Source of the DNA: Macrotis lagotis | Lineage: Eukaryota; Chordata; Mammalia; Peramelemorphia; Peramelidae | DNA length: 64,000 bases | Direction of reading: 5' to 3' | NCBI RefSeq assembly: GCF_037893015.1 | Contig: NC_133661.1 | Span: 188,554,491-188,618,490, forward strand | Part shown: positions 55,605 through 64,000 of the stretch, piece by piece | Position numbering within the stretch: position 1 is the stretch's first letter | Layout: each line of letters begins with the position of its first letter | Notes under the pieces: generated by a model | Databases searched by the model: none | What the model was told of the DNA's origin: nothing | The model's input: only the letters and a program-made list of their open reading frames with translations | Made by a program: the position numbers and the translations under genes

Positions 55605-58588
55605 AAATTTTTTTTTTTGTTTTTGAAATGGAAATTTGCGGTTTTACATTGAATCCTTTTTATGTTGGGATGAGCATGTTCTTTTTTTTTTTTTTTTGGT
55701 CTTTATGTATTAAAGTTAAAAATGAAGAAAACATATATTGTTGTAAAAGTAAGCATGATTATCTCCCCCCACACACACACACACAAAGAGAAACCTCAAG
55801 AAAAATAAAAGGAGAGAAAAAAGTGTGCTTCAGTCTGTATTCAGTTACTATCATCTCTGTCTTTGGTATGGATAACATTCTTTATCAAAAGTCCATCAAA
55901 GAAATTGCTTCAATATTTTTCCCAAAATTGCTATTGAAAGCTGTATTTCCATCCATTCTGTACCTCCACACCTCCATTTATTCTATTCATTCTTTACTTT
56001 CACTCTGCCCCTCCAAAAAAGTGTGTTGTATTCAACTACCCTCTCCCATAATCTTCCCTCTCTTCTATCACCTGCATCCTCCCTCCCATTCCTATTTCTC
56101 CAATATCTTTCCTCTCCTATTTTCCTCCAGGGTTAGATAGATTTCTATACTCAATTTAGTGCATATGTTATTTAATCTCTGAGCCACTTCTGATGATAGT
56201 GAAGGTTCACTCATTCCTCCTCGCCCTTCCCCTTCCAGTTCATTGAAACGTGTTTTCTTCTTGCCTCTTTTGTATGAAATGATTTGCCTTTTTTATGTGA
56301 AATAACTTAGTCCTCCTTTTCTTACTCCTAGTACATTCCTTTTTCATATATTAACTCCATCTTTTTAATATATTATTATTCATATTCATCTCCCTCCTGA
56401 ACCTTGTCTGTATATCTCTAACTACCCTAATAAATGAGGTTCATATGAGTTATCAGTATCATCTTCCCATGCACTAATACAAGCAATACAGCATCATTAA
56501 ATTCATCATAATTTGCCCTTCCCATCCACGCTCTCCACCTGAGTCCACTACTTGAAATTCGATCTTTCTGTTCAACTCTGGTCATTTCAACAGGGAAGTT
56601 TGAAAGTCCCCTATTTCATTGAATATCCATAGTTTCCCCTGAAAGAGGATTTTCAGTTTTGCGGGGTAGTTGGTTCTTGTTTGTAATCCAAGCTATTTTT
56701 GCCTGCTGGAAAATGATATTCCAAACCCTATGAATGCTTAATGTAGACACTGGCAAATTCTTTGTACTTCTGCGAGTAGCTTCACAATATCTGAATATTT
56801 CTTTATGGCTGGTTGAAACTTTTTCTCCTTGACTTTGGAGACCTGGAATTTGGCTTTAGAGTTTTCTTTTGTGGATCTCTCTCAGGAGATGATCAAAGGA
56901 TTCCATCAACTTCTATTTTACCCTCAGCTCCTAGGATAGCTGGGCACTTTTCCTGGAAAATATCTTGAAAAATGAAGTCTGAGCTCTTTTGCTATACACA
57001 TAACTTTCAGGTAGTCCAATAATTTTCAAATTATATCTTCTAGATCTGTTTTCCAGGTAAGTTGTTTTTCCAGTGAGATATTTCACATTTTGTTCTGGTT
57101 TTTCATTCTTTTGTTTTTTTTTAATTGTTTCTTTATTCCTTACAGTCATCTACTACCTTTTGCTCCATTCTACATTTTAAGGAATTATTTTTTTCAGAGA
57201 GCTTTTTTATCTTCTTTTTCATCTGGCCAATTCTGCTTTTTTATGGCATTCTGCTCTTCATTGACATTTTGGACTGTTTTTTCCATTTAACTTAAACTGC
57301 TTTGTTTAAGATTTTATTTTCTTCAGTATTGTTAGTATCTCCTTCACCAAGCTGCTGACTTGTTTTTTTTGTGTTTATTTGTTTGACTTTTGGTTGGTTG
57401 GTATTTGCAAGGCAATGTAGTTAAGTGACTTGTACAAGGTCAAACAGCTAAGTAATTATTAAGTGTCTGAGATCGAATTTGAACTCAGGGCCTCCTGAAT
57501 CCAGGGCTGGTACTCCATCCACTGTGCCACCCAATGACTTGGTTTTCATGATTTTCCCACATCACTCTCATTTCTCTTTCCAATTTTTCCTCTACCTCCC
57601 TTACTCAAAATCTTTTTTGATCTCTTCCATAGCCTGAAATCAGTTTCCATTTTTCTTGGGGATTTTGGATACAGAAGCTTTTACTTTGTTATTTTCTGAG
57701 TGCCTATTTTGATCCTTCATGGCAGCGAAATAATTGTCTATGATCAGGTCTTTTTCTTGTGTTCTTTGCCCATTTCTCTAGCCTATGACTTGATTGTAAC
57801 TTTTTGATAAGGTGAGGCTTTGCTCCCAGGGTGAAAGATTCACTTTTTCAAACATCTGAGCATTTCTGCAGGTATTTTCAGGGATCTAAATTCCTCCAAC
57901 GTGTTATCAAAGTCTCAGACTGCTTTCCTGTCTTGTGCTCTGGTCTGTGGATGACTATACACACAGTCCCCTCTGCACTGGAACTGTGTTGAGACTGGGG
58001 CCCAGCCTTTGACATGGATCTGAGTACAGGCTAAGTCACAGAATCCTGCCTCAGAGATAGCAGAGACTTCCAAAATCTCCCCAAACCCCTTTACAATCCA
58101 TGGACTGAGCACTCTGGAAGCAGATGCCAGATGACTCCCGAGACTTCTGGGCCCCTGGGACTGATCTATGCTGAGGCATGAACTGAACTGAACACTCACT
58201 CTGATGTGGCAGAGTTTTCTCACTGACCTTTCTAATTGTCCTTGGCAAGCCTTGGGCTTAGAGGTCTAGATACTGCTCCAGCTGCCCCAGGAACCCAATC
58301 ACCCTAGAAACTGTTCCTGGATGCCTGGAATTGATTTGCTACAGAACAAATGTGTGTCTCAGGATATGCTGTGTATGCTGTGTCCCTTTTCAACCCCAGT
58401 GTAACAGACCTTTCCCATGTAACTTTCAAGATGTCTTAAGTAGAAAAATTATTTTACTCCATCTTTCTGTGGGTCCTTTCACTTTAAATTTTGTTAGAAT
58501 CATTATTTAAAGTTATTTGGAGTGGTCTCAGGGAGAGCTGCCAGAATTTCCTGCCTTTCACTCTGCCATCTTGTCACCTCCCATCCCT
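55605..58588 (-). mobile_element. HAL1 half-LINE without SINE-like modules
   Basis: The 5' end near 58588 reads GGGAGGTGACAAGATGGCAG. The GC-rich 5' UTR runs to about 57790 and decayed ORF1 to about 56600 (KTTYLENRSRRYNLKIIGLPESY at 57149-56931). A 3' UTR follows that aligns with 38540-39330 and 60360-61150 of the other HAL1 copies. No ORF2 is present. Where those copies have SINE-like modules, this one has none. A SINE is inserted at 57362-57530. Confidence 0.75.
57362..57530 (-). repeat. tRNA-derived marsupial SINE
   Basis: 'ATTTGCAAGGCAATGTAGTTAAGTGACTTG', 'CAAACAGCTAAGTAATTATTAAGTG' and 'CTCCATCCACTGTGCCACCCA' are in order. Short flanks TGACTTG on both sides suggest the target duplication. 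It is inserted in HAL1 ORF1. Confidence 0.85.
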
Positions 58589-58779
58589 GATGATTTTTCA
58601 AATAAAAGTCATTTACAGATTTAATATTTCCACCAAAGCATTGGATTAAAAAGTGAAAATTTAAAGAAGAAAGTGCACATTGATATGGCTTTTGGAGATT
58701 TACAAAATTCTTTCTTCATAACCCTGAAAAACAGCTATTAAAAAATTAGGTATTATGGAGAAATTTCAAAGTTCTTTAG

Positions 58780-59330
58780 GATAAATCCGGTCTTATGACG
58801 CTCAGAGTAAGAGGTCAGAGACAGCATAGGTTTTAAAGAAAAATGAAACTTATTACTAACACCCCCTAGTACCTTACTACATAAAACACATTTTCCTTAG
58901 AACAAGGCATGAGGACCAGCTTAAATCCCTGGGATCCATGACATATTTTCCCACACATTCATATTATAGTCCATGTTACACCAGCACAATAGTTACGTTT
59001 TAAATAAGCAAGCTGTCTGTCTTAGTTGGTCCCTTGATGCTTTCTTTTAGGGCTTCAGGAACATAACTTAACCTAATCTTTACTGGTTAAGGCAGTAAAG
59101 GATACTGGATAATATTCTTATATACAGAGGGTCAAGGGAAGAAAGCTTTCTTAAGCTTTCTTCATACTTTAGAGCAATATGTAACTGGGGACCTTGAGAT
59201 AAGCTTTCAGCTTCAACACCTTGTAGATGCAGGAACTCATAATGTTTCACTCACAAAACTTTATGGAATCAACAGTAAAGCTGGAATAGGAAAATACAGA
59301 AATGTAATAACAAATTAAAAATTTCCTAAT
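58780..59330 (-). mobile_element. possible LTR-like sequence (fossil)
   Basis: On the minus strand, a TATATAAG box and later a GGGATTTAAGC box are followed by a T-rich stretch and a pyrimidine-rich end, loosely LTR-like. There are no boundaries, target duplication or viral genes that I can point to, so this is a weak call. It may be ordinary unique sequence between two HAL1 copies. Confidence 0.2.
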
Positions 59331-59464
59331 ACATATAGAAAAGGGGGGAAACAGCATCTTAGCTTAAAGAACAAATAAATATTTACTACAAATTAATTGA
59401 AAAATTCATCTCAGGGAAAGAGTCAAGATGGTGACAAGAGAAGAGACTGTCTTAGGTTCTCTCT

Positions 59465-59468
<4 letters not shown>

Positions 59469-59531
<63 letters not shown>
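59469..59531. repeat. (TA)n microsatellite
   Basis: More than 30 TA units, nearly pure, in the 5' UTR of the HAL1 copy. Confidence 0.95.
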
Positions 59532-59536
<5 letters not shown>

Positions 59537-60814
59537 TAAAAACTCATAAAATATGACTAACTAAATTTTTGAGAGACAGAACACACAGAAAGATCCAGTG
59601 AGGCAGTTCTCCAGCACAAGGTAACCTGGAAAATAGAGGAAAAGGCTCCACGCCACAGAGTTAGAGGAAACTACTGAATTTATGAGAAGTCAAGACACTA
59701 TACTTCAAAACGAAAAGAATGAAAAATTAGAAGAAAATGTGAAGCATCTCATTGAAAAAAAACAACTGATCTGGAAACCAGATTCAGGAAAAATAATTTA
59801 AAATTATTGGGATACCTGAAAGTCATGATCAAGAAAAGAGCTTGACACCATTTTTAAAGAATTCCTACAGGAAAATTACCCAGATATCCTAGAAGCAGAG
59901 GACAAAATAGAAATGGAGAGAATCCTTCGATCTTCCCCAGAAAGAGATCCAAAAACCAAACAACCCCCAGGAATATTATAGCAAAGTTCCAGAACTTTCA
60001 AGTCAAAGAGAAAATATTACAAGCAGCCAGAAGGACACAATTCAAATATCGTGGAACTACGGTCAGGATCACACAGGATTTAGCAGCAACTAGATTAAGG
60101 GCTCTTAGGGCTTGGAATATAATATTATGGAAGGTAAAAGAGCTCAGAATGCAACTGAGAATCAACTACCCAGCAAAACTGAACATCTTCTTCCAGGGGG
60201 AAAAGATGGACTTTCAATGAACCAGGGCAATTTCAAATGTTCCTGTTAAAATGGCCAGAGCTGAACAGAAATTTTGATCTTCAAATACAAGACTCACTGA
60301 AGCATAGAGAGTGGAGGAGAAGGGTAAAATATGAGGAACATAATAATTATGAACTGTATGTATTCCTGCATAGAAAAATGATACTGATAATACTCATATG
60401 AACCTTATCATTTAAAAGAGCAGGTAGAAAGAGCTTTTATAGATGAAGCACAGGAGAGAGCTGAATTTGAAGATATATAATATATTGTAAAAATGGAGTC
60501 AATGGCTAAAAGGGAAATGTAAGGAAGTAAGAGAAAGGAGAGGTGAAATAGGCTAAGATATTTCATATAATAAGATTTTTTTTATTACAATGAGCTATTG
60601 CAATGATATGGAAGGGGAGAAGGTGAGGTGAAATGAGGGAGCCTTCGCTCTCATCAGATGTGGCTAGGAGAAGAAACAGCATATATACTCCATGGGGTAT
60701 AGACTTCTAGAGTACAAAGGAAAGAAGGGTGGCATGGGGAAGTGGGGGGATGTGAGTGATGGAGGAGAGGGTGGCCCATGGAGGGAAGTGGTCAGATATA
60801 ACACATTTTATTTT

Positions 60815-60962
60815 TTACTTCTTGCAGGGGCTGGGATTGGATGGCCTGTCTGGGACCATAGGGCTGGGTGGATGCTGGGCCTAAGGGGTGGTATGTGGGC
60901 TCGGGGTCTCTTAGCCCCAAGGCTGGTGATAAGTCTGCTATGTCATTCAGCTACCATACCAT
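60815..60962 (-). repeat. SINE-like module in the HAL1 3' UTR
   Basis: Its reverse complement aligns with 38738-38888 across its length ('CCAGCCCTATGGTCCCAGACAGGCCATCCAATCCCAGCCCCTGCAAG'). The adjoining HAL1 sequence CAGAGTGAAAGGAGAGAGAA is at the same place in both copies. The 92-residue frame at 60692-60970 is a by-product. Confidence 0.7.
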
Positions 60963-61161
60963 ACATTTAAGAAGAGGGACAGAGTGAAAGGAGAGAGAAA
61001 ATACAGATTATGGTAGTGGGAAAATATGAATGGAGCAAGTTGCATTCAGCAATGGCAACAGTTGAAAAATATGGAAGTAGCTTTTGTAATGTACTTATCA
61101 AAAATAATGTGATCCATCCATGACAGAGCTGGTGTTGTTGAAACACAAACTGAAGCACATT

Positions 61162-61193
61162 TTTTATTGTTGTTGTTGTTGTTTTTGGTGTTG

Positions 61194-61243
<50 letters not shown>
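61162..61243. repeat. (TTG)n(TTA)n microsatellite
   Basis: TTG units pass into about 14 TTA units. It explains the poly-leucine frame at 61167-61361. Confidence 0.95.
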
Positions 61244-61254
61244 TTATCTTATTT

Positions 61255-61405
61255 TAGTTTTGGTTTTTGCAGGGCAATGGTGTTGGTGTGACTTGTCCAG
61301 AGTCACACAGATGGATGGTTGTTGGGTGTCTGGGGCTGGATTTAAACTGAGGTGCTTCTGAATCCAGGGCCAATGCTCTGTCAATTGTGCCACCTAGGTG
61401 CTTCT
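61255..61405 (-). repeat. SINE-like module in the HAL1 3' UTR
   Basis: 'TTTTTGCAGGGCAATGGTGTTGGTGTGACTTGTCC', 'GTGTCTGGGGCTGGATTTAAACTGAGGTGCTTCTG' and 'CAATTGTGCCACCTAGGTGC' outline a reversed SINE. It occupies the position of tandem modules 1 and 2 of the copy at 38001. It is closer to the common SINE than those modules. Confidence 0.7.
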
Positions 61406-61689
61406 GTTACCATTTTTAAAAATTTTAATTCTTATTTTTTTCTCTTGCATTTACTTTATTGCTCATGAGGGTCTATATTTTTGGGAGAGGGGTATTATGT
61501 TTACTCATAAACAAGAACATTTTAATAATATAAAAATCATTTGTATGAAAATAAAAATAAATAAATAAAATTCACTAACTGGACAAAAAAATAAAAAATA
61601 CATGGTCAAGCAAAGAAAATTGAATTAATGATTGTATTCTCTCTATCTCTGCCTCAAATATGCACATGCACAAGCATGCATGCATGCTC

Positions 61690-61695
<6 letters not shown>

Positions 61696-61754
<59 letters not shown>

Positions 61755-61815
61755 CACGTGTGTGTTAGTGTATGTATATATATATATATATATGTATATA
61801 TATGTATTATGTATA
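61696..61815. repeat. (TA)n/(TATG)n microsatellite
   Basis: A pure TA array of about 50 bp is followed by mixed TATG and TA units. The Y-I frame at 61632-61859 derives from it. Confidence 0.95.
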
Positions 61816-62129
61816 TAAATTCTCTTCACAAAATCCCATCCCTGCTTTGTCTTAGATAGCATGTGTCATCATGGGTCCTCTGGAATCATTAATGTTCACT
61901 GTATTGATATTAGTTTCTACAGCTTTCAGAGTTGTTTATATAGTATTTGTTATTATTGAAATTCTTCTTCTGATTTTGCTTACTTGGCATCACTTCATAA
62001 TTTTTTGTGAAAGATTTACTTTTTACTTTCCTTCTAAAAGCCCTATATTGTAGATAGGGCAAAGGTTTTTCCCATTTTACACTATAAGAAATGGAAGTTC
62101 ACATGTCTTTTTTTTCTCACAATTAAGGT
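61816..62129. other. no gene or recognised repeat
   Basis: A short AT-rich stretch. The 60-residue frame at 61871-62053 is hydrophobic but has no family features. Confidence 0.4.
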
Positions 62130-62400
62130 TTTATTTTATTTTTTCGATAACATGTTTTGAAAAATTTTTCAACATTCATCCACATGTAAATGCATATTTA
62201 TGTTACATAGTTTTCTTCTACGCACCCTTCCTACCCCCCTCCCCTCAATGACAAACAGTCTGGTGAATATTTGTGTTTAACATATTTACAGATTAGTTAT
62301 TTTTCTAAATAAGGAATTAGGACTAAGAGAAAAGAAAGAAAACCATGAAAGAGGAAAGAAAAACATAACAGAAATTTTTAAAAAGTGAATGTTGGAGAAG
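62130..62400 (-). mobile_element. L1-type 3' end, 5' truncated
   Basis: 'TTTTCAACATTCATCCACATGTAAATGCATATTTATGTTACATAG' and 'CCCCTCCCCTCAATGACAAACAGTCTGGTGAATATT' parallel 21055-21160 and 17830-17930. Confidence 0.7.
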
Positions 62401-63235
62401 GACAGAAATAATAAATTCACACTTCTCAGACTATAATGTAATAAAAATCAAATGTAATAATTTTCTTTATCTGGGAAAGATAAACCAAGAACTACTTTGA
62501 AATTAAATAGCCTTATCTTAAACAATGAGTGGATCAAACAGCTAATAATACAAATAATCAATAATTATATTCAAGAAAATTATGATAATGAGACATCACA
62601 CCAAAACTTATGGAATGCAGCAAAGGCAATTTTGGGGGTAAGCGTTCTATCTCTAAATGCCTATATGAATAAAATAGAGAAAGAGAAGATCAATAAATTG
62701 GGTATTCAACTAAAAAAGCTAGAAAAAGAACAAATTAAAAAACTTCAAATAAATACCAAATTAGAAATTCTGAAAATCATGTTAGAGATTAATAAAATGG
62801 AAAGCAAGAAAATTATTGCTCTCATAAATAAAATGAATAGTTGGTTTTTATGAAAAAGCCAATAAAGTAGACAAACCTTTAGTTAATCGAATTAAAAAAA
62901 GAAGATAACCAAATTACCATTATCAAAAATAAAAAAAAAGGTCAATGAATCACCAGTGAGGAGGAAATTTAAGAGATAATTAGGAGCTACTTTGCTGAAC
63001 TATATGCCAATAAATTGAAGAACTTGATTGAAATGGATGAATATTTACAAAAGTGTAAACTTAACAGATTAACACAAGAGGAAATAAATTACTTAATTAG
63101 ACCCATTTCAGAAAAAGTAATTGAAGAAACCATCAATAAACTCCCTAAGTAAAAGTCTCTTAGTACAGATGGATTTACAAGTGAATTTTTCCAAACATTT
63201 AAGGAAAAACTAATTCCTATTCTACATAAACAATT
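62400..63235 (+). mobile_element. L1 ORF2 fragment (endonuclease end, linker, start of reverse transcriptase)
   Basis: A 118-codon open stretch at 62497-62853 encodes LNNEWIKQLIIQIINNYIQENYDNETSHQNLWNAAKAILGVSVLSLNAYMNKIEKEKINKLGIQLKKLEKEQ, that is, the linker between endonuclease and reverse transcriptase. Broken frames follow to 63235, including the STDGFTSEFFQTF-type reverse transcriptase start. It is the undeleted counterpart of the junction region at 41265-41555. Confidence 0.8.
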
Positions 63236-64000
63236 TTAAAAAAATAGGAGAGGAAGGAGTTCTTGGTGAAAGAAATACAAAACAAACCCTGAAGAAAAAT
63301 AATATATTAAAAACCAGTATAGGCCAAATGGAAAAAACAACACAAAAGAAAAATGAGGAGAAGAATTCCTTAAAAAGCAGAATTGGCCTCCTGGAAAAGG
63401 AGATAAAAACTTCTCTGAAGAAAAGAACTCCTTCAAATGCATAATGCTGCTAAAAGAAGCTGATAACTTTGTGAGAAATCAGGGAGAAACAAAACCATTC
63501 CAAAAACATCAAAATATGAGACGAAACTGTGCAATATCTCATTGGAAAAACAACTGACCTTGAAAACAGATCCAAAAGTGATACTTTAAAATTATTGGGC
63601 TACCTGAAAATCATGACCAGGAAAAGAGACTAGACTTCATTTTGCATGAAATAATATAGCCAAATTGTCCTGGGATCTTAGAAGTAGAGGATAAAATAGG
63701 AATTGAGGGAATTCACTAAATCACCTCCAGAAAGAGATCCCAAAAGAAAAACTTCCAGGAATATTATAGCCAAATTCCCAAACTCTAAAGTCAAAGAGAA
63801 AATACTAAAAGCTTCCAGAAACAACCAATTCAAGTGCCTTAGCTTTATAGTCAGGATTACACAGGATCTGGCAGCATCTACATTAAGGGTTCATAGCACT
63901 TAGATTATGATATTCTAGAAGGCAAAAGATCTTGGTTTACAACAGAGAATCAATTACCCAGCAAAAATGTACATTTCCTTTCAGAGGAAAAGAAGGACTT
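63236..64000 (+). mobile_element. L1/HAL1 ORF1 fragment, continues beyond the window
   Basis: Decayed coiled-coil sequence is followed by the RRM-like 'DTLKLLGYLKIMTRKRD' region. A 66-codon open piece at 63703-63903 (SPPERDPKRKTSRNIIAKFP, KVKEKILKASRNNQFKCLSF, VRITQDLAASTLR) is the ORF1 C-terminal domain. ORF1 here lies after ORF2 in the same orientation, so it must be a separate copy from 62400-63235. Confidence 0.8.

Larger units (their letters stand above)
59409..61566 (+). mobile_element. HAL1 half-LINE with SINE-like modules and an internal deletion
   Basis: Possible target duplication AAAATTCA at 59401-59408 and 61567-61574. The 5' end (GGGAAAGAGTCAAGATGGTG) matches the start of the HAL1 at 41210. 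Most of the 5' UTR and the N-terminal half of ORF1 are missing, because the sequence passes from 5' UTR at about 59650 into mid-ORF1 (EKNEKLEENVKHLIEK type). ORF1 C-terminal sequence follows to about 60220, then a 3' UTR with SINE-like modules at 60815-60962 and 61255-61405, both antisense. A (TA)n array at 59469-59531 sits in the 5' part. Confidence 0.75.

Noticed and set aside
57915-58248. 102-codon minus-strand frame in HAL1 5' UTR as a possible extra HAL1 protein
   Set aside because: The region is GC-richer, so chance frames are longer, and the other HAL1 copies do not obviously conserve it.
61167-61361. Poly-leucine frame resembling a signal peptide
   Set aside because: It comes from a (TTG)n(TTA)n microsatellite followed by a SINE-like module.

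Overview
This window looks like an AT-rich intergenic stretch of a marsupial nuclear genome. The evidence is the repeat content: many copies of a roughly 150-bp tRNA-headed SINE with the marsupial-type tail (ending in ...CCTTGCAAAAACCTAAAAAA), MAR1-like SINEs, MIR/THER-like SINEs, L2 remnants, and L1 plus ORF1-only half-LINEs (HAL1). No Alu, B1/B2 or carnivore SINEs were seen. A didelphid such as the short-tailed opossum is my best guess, but the species is inference.

Only two intact host genes are supported. Both lie on the plus strand, have intronless coding regions and encode class II olfactory receptors of the OR4K type, about 40 kb apart: an OR4K1-like receptor at 10759-11694 and a second OR4K-subfamily receptor at 51379-52317. 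They align without gaps over about 310 residues at roughly 70% identity by hand count. Each has a splice-acceptor-like sequence 27-28 nt before its ATG, the normal layout for an OR gene with an upstream non-coding exon. They would act as odorant-sensing G-protein-coupled receptors in olfactory cilia and look like part of a tandem OR4K cluster.

The rest is repeat. 1-10.7 kb: old L2 and MIR copies with younger SINEs. 12-24 kb: dense, mostly minus-strand L1 and HAL1 fragments. 24.4-25 kb: a solo-LTR candidate. 25-34 kb: sparser L2, MIR and L1 fragments and TA-rich microsatellites. 34.2-44.9 kb: a nest in which an old L1 holds a younger internally deleted L1, which holds a HAL1; the two inner insertions have clear target-site duplications. 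45-49 kb: more L1. 49-51 kb: SINE, MIR and L2. 52.3-55.3 kb: apparently unique sequence. 55.3-64 kb: two more HAL1 copies and L1 pieces.

The most interesting structure is a HAL1 subfamily (38001-41210 and 59409-61566) whose 3' region carries diverged, antisense SINE-like modules at matching positions in both copies. Two other HAL1 copies (21040-23447 and 55605-58588) lack them. This suggests a composite non-autonomous retroelement lineage that captured SINEs and then went on retrotransposing.
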